Assembly (NCBI RefSeq): GCF_021130785.1
Contig: NC_060214.1
Coordinates: 46,003,001-46,067,000 of the forward strand
DNA from: Homalodisca vitripennis
Lineage: Eukaryota > Arthropoda > Insecta > Hemiptera > Cicadellidae
Direction: 5' to 3'
DNA: 64,000 nucleotides
Shown: one piece after another, positions 12,508-24,924 of the stretch
How the letters are laid out: each line of letters opens with the position of its first letter
How positions within the stretch are numbered: the first letter of the stretch is position 1
Program-made: the position numbers and the translations under genes
Notes under the pieces: generated by a model
The model's database searches: none
Told to the model about the DNA's origin: nothing
Seen by the model: the letters and a program-made list of their open reading frames with translations, nothing else

Positions 12508-13402
12508 AATAAAATAGACTTGAAGAGGAAAAAATATGTTTCCACCGACTTCACAGATCCAATAACACAATAACAAAGGCGAAGAGACTTCATAACCGCC
12601 ACGACCCAGACCAAGTTATATTGCCTTTTTATATAACGCTCATAACCAGTACTTTAATATAGTTTCCTACACCTGATTTGACATGGTTACTACATTTACT
12701 AGATATTGGATTTACTACATACAAATATACTACAATTATTGATCTCATTTATAGGAAAATTTAAGAATATTAAATATTAAGTTATTTAGTGGTCTTATAA
12801 GACCAACTTTTTCCTATATTAATAGTAAATACCTAAAGAATTTACTTTTTCCCTACTATCAGATGAGTTTTATGATTGATTGAAACTCTTTGTAAAATTA
12901 ACAACCCGATAACATTAATTTTAATTTATTCGCTGACCGCTGAAGGTTTTATATCGATAGACTGTAACACTTTTATTCATGTCCGGCTTTGCATCTTTCT
13001 GCGTGTTTTTTTTTTTTCACTCGATGTAGGAAAATAACTGAGCTATTGTATTTACAAATACATTTCTATGTAGGGAAATTTAAGTTCGTTCTTTGCGTAT
13101 CTCACTCCACAGAGTTTGGTTAAAAAAAGCTCAGATTGGTCTTATGGGTTAACATGATGGCAAGTAAGAAATAGCGAGATAAATGAGTATGAAAAAACTA
13201 CGTACAATTATACGACATTTTATCATGTAAATTACTAAAATAAGTCAGCGCAAAGTTATAATTTTCAAATAATCTCAGAGAAATTGCTATCATCAGAAGA
13301 GATGGGTAGATTACTTTCGTATACATAAAAAGGTAGGAACAAAAAGGTTTTCGTCTTAGGGATTTTCCTAAGCGTGAGAAACAAAGTGAACGTGAACCAA
13401 AA
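12506..13402. other. AT-rich noncoding stretch
   Basis: No feature recognised. Minus-strand frames at 13198-13465 overlap each other and lack domain features. They run into the duplicated block, where the paralogue does not keep them open. Confidence 0.45.
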
Positions 13403-13650
13403 GATACGTGTGCATGAATGTGGAACAAATTGCTCCTCTGGAAATGCATTTGATGTATTCATCATCGAGCATCTCTTTTACTACTAGAAACCTTTCATCT
13501 AAGTAGGATGGTGACGTCACAAAGTTTCACTATTCATTTTCTACTCTTATATTCATACACTACAACTTGTATCTTTAAATGTTAGACTATGAAGATTTTG
13601 CCATGAATAATCAATCATTCAATCATTTCAACTTTAAAATTAACTTAGTA
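13403..13650 (+). repeat. Segmental duplication copy 1, block 4
   Basis: Aligns with 56388-56610. Anchors are CGTGTGCATGAATGTGGAAC (identical), TCCTCTG then AATGCATTT, GAGCATC then CTTTTACTACTAGAAAC, and a shared ACAAAGTTTC. It is one of the best-preserved blocks of the pair. Confidence 0.8.
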
Positions 13651-15449
13651 TGTAACAATTCTTTAAAAGTAATATTTCTTTTTTTAGTGACTATAAATTC
13701 TTTGATTTTTTTGATTGATGACATTTTTTATATCTTTGATTCCAAAAGATCGAAGACTACATATATAAATCCAAATAAACGATTAAAAGTATTAGTAGAT
13801 GGTAAGCATGCTTGTTATTTGTGCTTATCGTTCGTATAATTCGAAGAAAACATTGAGATAACATGGAATTCGCTCTTCAGATAACAATAGTTTTTACTGA
13901 GATAAAGATAAAATTTAATAAAAAATTATAAAGAAGTAAAATTTTGAACCACTTAAGTTCTGGTTAATTCAGTAACTCACAGCATCATTTCTGTATCGAT
14001 TCTCAACGGGATTCACTAATAACAATAAGAATAACATGATTGCATACAGCGAATACTTTATTCTAGGACAAAATTCTTCAGTAAATATTGTTTATCATGG
14101 TGCCACTTACAACAAATATTATACTTACTAAGTAAAAAATACCTCAAACACGTAAAATACTTTGTTTTTCGAAACTTTTTTTAAATTTTATATTCTTTGT
14201 ATGTATTTGAAAAATTAAAGTTTGATCTTATCTCATTAATTGAATTTTAAACTTAAAAGTGAACGCTTGAGGTTACTGCTATGTAGTGCTTTACATTCTC
14301 GTGTTACAATGTATGAAAAAATATTAATCGTCAAGTTTATCACCAAAGTAGATTGACTTCAGGTCGTCCATATACGCCCGGACAGAGAAGTAAATAAATG
14401 GCTCATTTACTTATATTTCGAGATACTACTTTGTCAACAAAGTTAACGTTTTATAACATATAATATACATATTAGAAAGTTAAAGTTAGTAAAATTATTA
14501 AATCATAAAACATAAAATATCAAAAGCGTATCAGTAGTCTAAAATTAAATAAGGAAAAGTTAATCACATTGGATCACTATAAACAATGAAAGATACATAA
14601 ACAGGTCACGTTGTTACTTTTTAAACATTACTGCAATTGCACAAACTAAAGATTAATACTAACATTTCAATTAACTCTCCTTATGACAATGTTTGACACT
14701 GAAATTTCATAATTAGGTGATAATGCCGAAGGGATACCGAGGAAAATTTTCGAGTATTTGTAAACTATTAGAGTATGCATGTACGAAAGTTCCTGTTACT
14801 AGGTAACTAATTCCTGGTATCGTAAGAGAAGCTGATAAATAAAATACAATTTTTTTAGAATTTTCAGTGATGGATTTAGCTAACCCTCAGCCTATAACTT
14901 AATGAAATTAAAACTGAGGGATGTTTAAAAATAAGTGTGCTTTAATGAACTTACTGGATTAAAAAGTATTTGTTCAGCGTTTACGTTAGTTCTGCCAAAA
15001 CTCTTAATCCGTTTGCTGTGTTATATCATTAACTTATAACCGTCGAAAGAAGTCAAAACACAGCCATCCAGAAATATATTGACTTTACATCAGATAAAGG
15101 AAATGAAAGAATAAAGAGAAGTGTGATTATAAACTAACTGCATATATTGAATTGTAGCCTCTCACAATAAATTATATCAAATTATACGGACGTGAAGAAC
15201 AATTACACAGAAGGTAAAAAAGGATAATGGAACACCTTACAACTTTTGAAAAAAAAACAGTTAAAAAAATTTTTACAATAGTATTGCGGAAGAGAATAAG
15301 GCAAACATCTTTGTTTCATAAATTCCTATTTAAAACAATTTTTTCAACTACTACCAACTCACTCTTTTAACTTTTAATTAAGTTTCATGTTTCAGATAAA
15401 AATACTTCACTACTTATAGAATGCTATTACTGTAACTTAAAACCCCAAT
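13651..15449. other. AT-rich noncoding stretch
   Basis: No gene or RNA recognised. It corresponds in order to 56.6-59.5 kb of the second duplicate, but alignment by eye is poor here. Confidence 0.4.
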
Positions 15450-15850
15450 TGACCAAAGTGTTTAAACTTTTTTATAAACTTTACATAACATAGTTAAAGA
15501 ATAATGGACGCAATCACTAAAGAAATTAAAAGTCTACAAAATGAAATAATAAAATCTCTATTGTATTTTTGACCAATATTAAAAATTAGTTGTAAAAATT
15601 AATGAAGATAAAAAAGTTAAATTTATGAAGAGCAATGCAAACACATTAAAGCGTTTGTTTAAGTTTAAATACCGTACAATATAAACATAAGATCCTGGTA
15701 GTATTTCTGCGTGTATTGCGATATGAAATATGCACGTGTTGGAAATCTCAGCCGACTCTGAGACCTGATGTTTACACGTGACCTCTATTTCGTTTGCTCC
15801 TCCACGGTCTACTAATAAAGTCTACCTGTATCCTTTTGACGTGACAATGT
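15450..15850 (+). repeat. Segmental duplication copy 1, block 5
   Basis: Aligns with 59540-59910. Shared words include AAAATTAGTTGTAAAAATTAA against AAAATTAGTTACAAAAGTTAA, GAAGAGCAATG against GAAGAGCTATG, CTCTGAGACC, CACGTGA, GTCTACCTGTATC against GTGTACCTGGATC. The homology then breaks and resumes at 19130, so about 3.3 kb is extra in this copy or lost from the other. Confidence 0.75.
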
Positions 15851-15879
15851 CTTAAATTAGGTTGCGGCTCGGAGTCACT

Positions 15880-16380
15880 CATGAAAAAGTGTAACGCCCG
15901 GTAACGTTACGATGCCCGTCCAGTGGGTCCGCCGCACGGGATCCGCACGGGATAAAGCAGATAACTGTGGGTCCGCCGCACGGGATAAAGCAGATAACTA
16001 TGTTTATTCGTGAAAATGTCGAGTGCTTAGATTCGTCATTTACAACAACTACAACAATAAAGGTAAATAATTGTACACTGATATTTCATTATCGTAAACT
16101 ATGATTGATTGATTAATTGTTAGATTGACAAAAAAGTTGAGAAACTGAGTTTATAGGTTATGTCATACTATTGACAAATGTTGATAGTGTTAAGTAAATT
16201 ATTAGTTTAAATCACTCTGCAATCAATCGTAATTCAGTCGATTGAGAAGAAACAGCGCGTATTGCTAGTGAAAACATTTAAAATAACAAATTATAACCTC
16301 TAACCTGTCATAACAGTGCGACCAAACAAACGAACTAAACCGACCAATCACCACGCGCGGATTTAGAATTTAACTGTGTT
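15880..16380. promoter_or_regulatory. GC-rich patch with tandem duplication; possible promoter
   Basis: Contains repeated GTAACG words, a GC-rich tandem duplication at 15923-15999 (GTGGGTCCGCCGCACGGGAT then AAAGCAGATAACT, about 33 bp, the first copy carrying an extra CCGCACGGGAT) and, on the minus strand, a CCAAT-type GATTGG near 16346. An AAAG|GTAAAT donor-like site follows at 16061. This base composition resembles insect housekeeping promoters, but no coding exon was found nearby. It lies in the 15.85-19.12 kb segment that has no counterpart in the other duplicate. Confidence 0.2.
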
Positions 16381-16884
16381 TAGCAAGAATTTCAAATTCC
16401 AATTTTAGTAAATGTTTTATTCAACTTTACCATTTACAATAACAAATTTTAATTAATTTCAAACTATGTACAATGTTTTAGTAAACAAAATATATTTCTA
16501 TAGCTAAAATTTGTGCAATTCTTATTTTCATTCAATTCCTTGTTCCTATTGTGCAATTTAATAATATTCATATCAATAAATATTCTACCGAGAAAAAGAC
16601 GTTATCACGTAAAATCTTCGCCCGTAAAACCGACTTTACAGGCAACCATAATTTTTTTTTATACAGGTTTTTTTTATTTTGGCCAACAATCGGGAAATCG
16701 TAAAACTGTAAATTACTGCAGATATTATTTATGTTTTCATGTGATATGCATGATATATTTTAATATAAAATATTAAAGACCGCTTACATTTGCAACTTTT
16801 GCTACACTATTTTGAATGTGATAACTACGGTAGTGCTTGTTCCAATGTTTGCTTTGGAAGAGATGTGTCTCTCTACTAAATGGT

Positions 16885-17050
16885 TTTAAATGTTCTTTAA
16901 GTACCTAAATATGTTGCAGTAAATTCCTTTTTTAACTCTTATTTACTTGGGGAGAGTTGGGTATCTCAACACAACCCCCTTAACGTTGTTTAATGTTACT
17001 CAAATGCCTATATATTTTGTAGTAAATTTCTTTTTTTAATTCTAGTTCAC
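16885..17050 (+). repeat. Imperfect tandem duplication, period about 104 bp
   Basis: AATGTTCTTTAAGTACCTAA followed by GCAGTAAATTCC, and AATGTTACTCAAATGCCTAT followed by GTAGTAAATTTC, are diverged copies of one unit. Confidence 0.6.
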
Positions 17051-19129
17051 ATATTTATCAAATAAATATCAATTGTGAACAAGCTGAGAAAATTGATTTA
17101 TCTGCTAATCACACTTCAGTCTTGTAAGACACAAAGATACAAGGATAAATTAAATAAATCTTGGAGGAGTAAGATAAGGCCTGTCGTTTACCTTATTTTA
17201 TTTTACACAGCTACGATGTTGTGGAGATGACAGACTCTATATATCTGAATTATTGTTTTAGAAAACTAACAGATTACATATTTTGACCATCCTAACATAT
17301 TTGCTAGATGAACGATGGATCGAAAAAAGGTCTGACCAAATTGTGTTAAAGGTCTGATCAGATTATACCGGCCACATACAATTATGGTACCCGACTGGAG
17401 ATGCGTGCTGATTTTAAGTTAGTAGTAGCATGGAAGGATAGTTTACATGGAAGGCAGTTGTTATATGAAATAAATGTTGTGTAATTTTACAGCAGTGCTT
17501 TAAGATTTTGTTATTAAAATCCACTTCTAATTTATATTTACGTGCTCATAATTTAATGAGTGCTTCTAATTTAACACACGGCAACAGTGTTGATAAATTG
17601 ATTTTATGTGCAATCTGGTCTGCAAATGAATAAATATATAAAATTATAGGGTTTTAGCTCTTTCAGATCACTGATAATGATAAACTAAGCGTCTAGTAAC
17701 TTATTTTCATATAGTTTGTTTTAATGCTGGACAGACTAGAGTCTGATCATACAACCAGACATTACAACAGTATAACTTGAAACAGTATTTAAAATTAAAA
17801 ACTAAGCATCAGAAAAACTATATTTTAGACCTTTAAATAATCAGTTTATTTACTAAAGAGTTTGTAACAAAAATTAATTGATACTGCAGTAAAATCAGTA
17901 TTAATATCTCCGAGTGTTTGTAAGTTTAAATTATTAACTGTATAGGTGAATATTGATTCTGTCCTGATCGCGAGTCTACCTTACGTTCAAGTCAACAGAC
18001 TCAAGGCAACAGCATGTATATTAATATAAAAATCTAATTTTCGTGGTTGTGTTGTTTGCGCTATTTTAGATTGGTTAAAATGAAAATTACTTAATAATGG
18101 AACATGTAAGTTAAACATTTCAAGTATAATTGTAATTATACCAAAAATTTGTTGAGTTGCATTGAATTTATCAAATTATTTAAGAATCATAAATATAAGT
18201 GAGAATAGTTAATTGACACTACTGACAGATACCATGCGCCCGATTTCTTGAATAAGGCAGCATAATTATTCCTTTGTTACTAGACAGTAACAACATATAT
18301 ACATGATTATAAATACACTTCAGGGAAATCTCTTTCAAACTTAAATGTTGAATTAATTAATACATTTGACTCTTCCAAGAAAATATCTTGTGCTTTTTCA
18401 CTTGGAAGACAATTCTGTTTCGTGGTAATTAAGCAACAGACTTAAATACAATATACCTTCTTTCATACACCACGGTATCTGTTTGATCTTTCTGTAAAAT
18501 TTTGATAGGAATTTATAGTAAAATACCTGCCTGTACTTTCTTGGAACCTTACTGTTCTCCTTGGCCAAGTACATTAAATGTTTATTTTTATCAGCATACA
18601 TTTTCTGGTACAAAACTTATCTACTTCATAAAACAATACTTAAATCTACTCTATAGGTTGAAAATATTAATTATTATTCACATCCTACAATTATTAATTC
18701 TGAGTAAACTTCGACTTAAGACACCAAACAAATTTAGTAGACAGTGAATTTATTATCTTTCATAAAAAATTTGGATACGGATTCATGTCGTGAAACTATG
18801 GAGATATAGGATGTCGTTGAATTGTTTATTACACTCGAATTGTTAAAAGTACTACTTAAGACTTAATTAAAAATTCATTACAACTATTTAATAAAACAAA
18901 AATGCTCTTGTCAATGCGGGCCGATATTCGAGCCAACAGGATCATATCACTGGTTTTTATCCTTTTTTGCAATACATATGTTGCTATTACCACGTTAATA
19001 GGTTCTATGCTGATTATTGGTGTGTTGCATAATGTATTATAAGGTATACAGCATTGCCTTCAAACAGTTTATTGTCTTAGAAAATTAGTGCCAGTTAGGT
19101 ATCTAAGTTATTTTATGAACGAAGGTAGG
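17051..19129. other. AT-rich noncoding stretch
   Basis: No gene recognised. Short frames at 18398-18747 on both strands are AT-rich and lack domain features. This is the rest of the segment absent from the second duplicate. Confidence 0.4.
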
Positions 19130-19740
19130 ATATTGTTCATAAAAAGAAAAAAAATCTGAAAACTTAACAATAGTGATATAAAAAGTGTACAGTACACTAA
19201 GTTTCACTAATCAGGCCTCTGTAAAAAATATAGAGACAAATGTTCTCCATTTCACATCCTACATGGTTCCCAGCCTCAGCAATTGGAGTTCCATTATATG
19301 ATCATCTGACGATACCTGATATTGTAGTGTTGTGGCAATCCATACGTCCCCAAACACAACCGTATCTAGCGTATCTATTCTTTGTTAAGATTATTAATTT
19401 TGAAATAAACTAATTTTTTATAAAAAGATTTAAAACTAATTTATATTAAAAAGAAACGTTTTACCATTTATAAATTGCAGTGGTTATAGTTTATTAGATT
19501 TTTGGTAGAAAATAAAATGAAAATAAGATAAAATATTACTTATCTGTGTCTATTTTGTTTAAAACCTCTTAAAACATGTCTTTGTCTTTACGTCTCTATC
19601 CGATGACCGTTTGATTGTCCCTTAGTTGTTTTACTTATTACTTTTCTTACCCCATTAACAGCAAAAGTACGCTTTCCTGCACAACATGTAGAATATGTAA
19701 AGCCATTAACCTAAAATATAACATTCTATATAGATGTTTA
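19130..19740 (+). repeat. Segmental duplication copy 1, block 6
   Basis: 19140-19330 aligns with 60060-60300 (AATAGTGATAT against CAGTAGTGATAT, CCTCAGCAAT, TTGGAGTTCCATTAT against TTGGAGCTCTATTAT, GTCCCCAAACACA against TCCCCTAATACA). 19570-19740 aligns with 60650-60790 (TACCCCATTAACA against TACCCCTTAACA, CATTAACCTAAAATAT against CATTAACATAAAATAT). Confidence 0.7.
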
Positions 19741-21117
19741 AGGTCAAAGGGACGAAACAAGACAATCCTGTCTTATTCCGCTGCGTAGCCATCCACCTAG
19801 CTGTCATGTTTTCTGATTGCACGATATTTGTTTGCTTCTTAGATATGAACCTAGATCGTACAAGTTTAATGACCGAACACATTATAATAGCTCTTAAGCT
19901 AAAATGGTTCCTAAATAAATCAAAATGAGTAATAATCTAGAAAAAAATGAGTACTGAAGCAAAGAATATAAAGAATAAATTGATACGTATTTGCACTGAC
20001 TTCTTATTAATACCACTTGCATAATTACACAATCATTTATTAAAATAGTTATTCAATATGAGATCAAAACGCCTAAATGCAGCACACTCGTTATTACTCA
20101 AAGTTATACACATTTTCAGCTCAAAGTTATTTACTATTTTTTGACCCTTAAAGTAATTTCTATCGATCAAAATGAGAACATAGGTGTAATGAAGCCTGTG
20201 AAATGGAAACAATTTCAGTTGGTTCATTGTGAATGAAATATAATTTCATTATTGTTTTATTAATTTTATTGATATGACATAAAATTATTATATTATATAT
20301 GAAAACGTATGCAATCAATTAGCGTATTAAATATAGCATACATAACCAAGTATAGTAATTCCGCAATTTATCCAAAATAAGGTATACACATTTGTTAATA
20401 AAAACAAATATACAAATTAGATTTAGGTCTGATAGAAAAAAAGACTAAAATCAGAATTTATCCCAATGCAAACAGAGGAACGTCAGAAAGTTTCTTCCGT
20501 TACGGCTCTGGAAAATATTGAAGTTGCTCAGTTTCCCCTGAGTTTAATTATACAGTCCGGCCACTCTGATTTGAAAGAATTTGCCTGAAGTGTCAATTAG
20601 TTTCCAAACAGATTCAGATGAAAGTTGATTGTGTTGTAACATGTGTACTGCAGATTTCACCTTCTACCTTGCGGTTTTAATTGTAAAAACACATTATAGA
20701 ATTGTGTTTCTGTTTACAAAAATACTATTTAGTGTAAAACAAAATAAAAAGTACTTGAACATTTTTATAGTTACTTTACGTAAAACTACACCATAAACGC
20801 AAGTTTTCAATTTAAAATGAGTTCACTCAAAATTATTATGGTATTTCATACTAATAATAAAAAATAAGCTATGGTGTATATAATTAAACAAAACCGTCGT
20901 GTCAAAAAGCGATGATTTTCTGAACTTGCATTAGAAATATTCGCATTACTTACACGATTATTACTTAAACGACTTAATTTCTTATTTATTTTGTAATTTA
21001 ACCTTAAAATTAAATATAGCTTGAGGCCACCTTTTGCTAACAAATAAAATAAAAACATGTTTTAATGTATCAAAATTATATGTTAAAAATAAATAAATAT
21101 TTAAGGCAAATGTCATG
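19741..21117. other. AT-rich noncoding stretch
   Basis: No supported gene, RNA or repeat. Short frames at 19734-19928 and 20033-20227 have no recognisable features. Confidence 0.45.
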
Positions 21118-22265
21118 TTTGAACATAATCGAAAATAATGCCTAGATTTTAAATAACTGTCATAAAAAACTATTAAAGGTAATTTAAAGGTTGTAGTCTT
21201 AAAATGTGCGGAAAGAAATATTTTTTTTTCATACCTTAGTATGTTTCAATGTGAGCACCGTTCGTTGCCCTGCAGATATCAAGTCTGTAGTCAACTTCCT
21301 GCCACGTGCGTCCAATCATATCTGGCGTAACAGTAACTGTTAAGATTGCGGAAGAAATTCGCTCCCGAAGATGGTCCAAATCCCGAATCTTTTCTGCGTA
21401 AACTATATTTTTTATGTACCCCCAGAAAAAGAAATCCAAAGCGGATCAGGACTTCTAGGAGGCCCTGAAATGGGGGCTGCTCTACCAATCCAACCGTTTG
21501 GGAAGCGTGCGTTTAGTGCAGCGCGTACCTCACGATGGTAGTGAGGTGGAGCCCCATCTGGCATAAAAATAATTCGCTGTCCAGTCTGTTGTTCGATATC
21601 GTCTAATTGGGGGAACACAAACAGTTCAAGCATGTCCAGGTAAACTAGGCCTGTAATGGTTTTTGTAATGGTTAGGGCGGTCGGTAGGTTTTATTTGCTG
21701 TTTTATCTGAATTTTATACGCATGAAGTCTTAGCCGTTTGTGCAGTACATTTTGTATTGTTGTTTTTGGAATGTTTAGTTGAAGACTTCGTCGAGCAATG
21801 GATTTGTTGGGCTCCTAACACATGATTTCCGGATACGCTCAACATTCTCTTCTGATGTTCTTGGTCGGCCTGGTCTAGATTTTTTGCCGACTGTCCCTGT
21901 TTCCCTGAACTGGTTAAACCACTGAACGATAGCTTTGTTATCTGGTGCTGTTTGACCCGGATATGTTCTCCGAAAGAGCCGCTGTACACTGACAATTGAC
22001 TTTGACTCCGCGTACCAAATCACGCACTGTGCTTTTTGTTGCTCGGTCAACATCGTACTGAGCGGCGGCGCGTCTGTGGCCGGCTGACCTTGACGATTGC
22101 GCAGCTTGTCTGCGTATCACAAAGACAGGGAAACACAATCAGACGAACTAAAAACAAAACTTGCGTTCACCAGTTATCGTCCAGTGAAAGAATTACTCAT
22201 TTAACATGAAAGGTTTTGATGTTATAATTTTATTAAATCTAGACATTATTTTTCGATGACACTGT
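21118..22265 (-). mobile_element. Decayed mariner-like (IS630/Tc1/mariner) transposon
   Basis: A broken transposase lies between inverted terminal sequences. The right end, read inward on the minus strand, starts ACAGTGTCATCGAAAAATAA and continues TGTCTAGATTT. The left end carries the diverged partner AATCGAAAATAATGCCTAGA at 21126-21146. A TA follows the right terminus at 22266, as expected for TA-targeting elements. The left outermost bases are eroded, so that boundary is approximate. Confidence 0.75.
21236..22053 (-). pseudogene. Mariner-like transposase, internally deleted and frameshifted
   Basis: Cut-and-paste DDE/D transposase remnant. The first 92 codons (from 22053) keep the N-terminal DUF4817-type helix-turn-helix region (AESKSIVSVQRLFRRTYPG, WFNQFRETG). 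The frame is then lost near 21780. Further down, DGAPPHYHREVR and WIGRAAPISGPPRSPD mark the second and third catalytic regions, with 36 residues between the two aspartates of DGAPPH and SPD. Another shift leads to the C-terminal part (FFWGYIKNIVY to TNGAHIETY, ending at 21236). The stretch that should hold the first catalytic aspartate is missing, so an internal deletion and at least two frameshifts make it non-functional. Normal family length is roughly 330-360 residues (from memory). Confidence 0.9.
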
Positions 22266-22269
22266 ATAA

Positions 22270-24440
22270 TATTCTTGCGTTGTTTAGTTGTGTCTTACGC
22301 TGTATTACTAATACTTTTTATAGAAAGCGTGTACACAAGACTGAGTTTACACTTTACTAAGCCTTATTTCTACTTATTCAATTTATAATGATGATACTGC
22401 AGTGGTGTATAAGTCTTTTTTGACGTGTATAGTTCTAATCAACATTACATCTCCTCTTTTAAGAGTACATATGTCTCTCACATTTTGTCTACACATCATT
22501 CTCTCAAATAATTAAGAGTACATATGTTTAAAAACAATTTTTGTTTATAAACACAAAATTTATCAATAGTACTATAACGAAACATAAATGGCGTTTATTT
22601 ATAACAGATATTTTAGATTTTTCAAATCTACTGGCCTTTGATAAAAACTGACGTATCAGTGGTATATCAAAGATGTTTTCAAACAAACAAACTGGAATTC
22701 TTTGCTTCTTATACTATATGTTTAGGGGTTTTACCAACTTATTAAACACCAAGTAGTTGAAATAAAAGGGTAGAAATGTACATGGTAACAAGTACATAAG
22801 TCAAAAATTAAGGATTCGCTGTAAAACTAATATGAATGAGTATATTTAATTAGTTGTAAAACAAGTGCCCATTTATTTGTAAGTATATGAAACTTCAAAT
22901 AAAATATTATTGCAGTAAGAGAGCCATGAAAAAAATACTAAGAACAATATTGCTCTACGCTGTCTAGTAGCTAAATAGGTGTAAACGACACGGACTGTGT
23001 TAAAATTTGAAAAAGAGTAAAGGATTGATTGGATAAGAATTAATAATTTTTGCGTTCAATGTAAATGTGTAAAGTATGGTTTCCTTACTTATTATATCCC
23101 TAGTATATTTCATTAGTTATAAATCCTTAAATATAATTACTTAATTAGAAGACAATTATGTAAACTTGTATCTAAATCGAAACAGGTATGATTCATAATA
23201 ACTTTTTAAACTGATATAATACATTATTATCGTAGTTGCTAAGTATAACACTTTAAAATATAAATTGAAATATATCAAAATACTATCCATAGACTCATAA
23301 TATACTTAACTCGTTAATATTCCGAAACTAATATTATCAATCTAGCTGTACAGTATGTTGCGTAATACAATAGAACATAATCATGTGCGGTTTACAAAAC
23401 AGCAGACTGTAATCGCTTGGTGCGACCTTGACAGTTAACGTTATAGATTACTGCCTTCAACAGTATTATGTTACATGTTCTAGAAAAAACATTGTCATGA
23501 TAAGGATTCTTGCAAGTCTGTATTTTTTCATTTACGTGCACATAGCCAGTAAAATTCTGTATACGTAAGATATAGTTGTATAGCATCGATTGAGACAATT
23601 TTATATTCTATTTACGATTATTTTAAACACTAGTAGTTATCCGCTGCCTGGCACTTAATTTCCTGCTGAACAACTGAGAATTCAAAGGAAAATATTTCAA
23701 TGGTATAACATACACTTCTGTGATAATTGATAGTTGGTGGAAAATAATCAAATGTGTGTTTGATCCATTTTCGAATAATTGCATTTAAATTTAAAAATGA
23801 GTGGTTGAGGTCATGAATTTGCGGTATGAAAGAGTTTTTATACATACCAATTAAATGTTTCAAATGTCTTTGCAATAATCCGTGGTAATTTATACAATGT
23901 TTACAATTGTTTCAGTAATAAGCTACAATAAGTATGTCATAGGCCTTAGTCTATTCAGTATTTATGATACAATTTCATAGAGCCCTATGAGGGTTTTCAA
24001 ACGGAAATAGTCAATTATGAAGTAAATATTTCTTTATACTCTGTGTTTGTTTCCTCAAATGTAGCCAAAGAGTGAATGGTTCCTTTTATCATATACTACC
24101 AAGTCCCTCCATTTCCGTAAGTAGCTATCGTCTTTATAACCTACCTCAACATGCTCCTACATATGTCGAATTAAACTAATTCAATACGAATCCAAAATCT
24201 ATCTGTAGTAAAGGTCAGATAATATAAATGTGACAATTTTTAACATTTTAACGTTCATTTTAGTTTACAACGTTAATTTATAGATTATTGTTAACGTATT
24301 ACGTCGAATTACGTTATTACGTTTGCTTGTAAAAACCAGTATTTTGTATTATACTAATATCTAAGCAATGTCCATTCAAAATGTTTTAAATATGTCCTCC
24401 TCTATTACTGTAAGATTGCATATGAAACTCCAAACACCAT
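22270..24440. other. AT-rich noncoding stretch
   Basis: Nothing recognised. The minus-strand frames at 23392-23598 and 23630-23875 lack domain features. Confidence 0.45.
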
Positions 24441-24441
24441 A

Positions 24442-24602
<161 letters not shown>

Positions 24603-24811
24603 CCATACAATATTCTTTAACTACCGTATTAAAAACATAATTAATTACTATTATTAGAATACATTTTTCATTTGTAAAAATTAAATAAATGTTTTACGTC
24701 GCCAAATAATAGAATTAAAACCACAATTGTTACTAAACTTTTCAGTTATAAATCCAGATAACATTTGTTTAAGTGAAATCTGCATTTAGAGCATAGATTA
24801 TAAATAAATAA

Positions 24812-24815
<4 letters not shown>

Positions 24816-24886
<71 letters not shown>

Positions 24887-24924
24887 GGGGGGGGGTGTGA
24901 GTGTGTGTGTGTATGTGTGTGTGT
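24816..24924. repeat. Compound microsatellite (AT)n(GT)n with a G10 run
   Basis: About 56 bp of AT, a short GT array, ten consecutive Gs at 24886-24895, then imperfect GT. It lies only about 215 bp from the previous array. Confidence 0.97.

Noticed and set aside
13198..13465. Overlapping minus-strand ORFs
   Set aside because: Two frames overlap each other, neither shows domain features, and the paralogous block at 56.4 kb does not preserve them.
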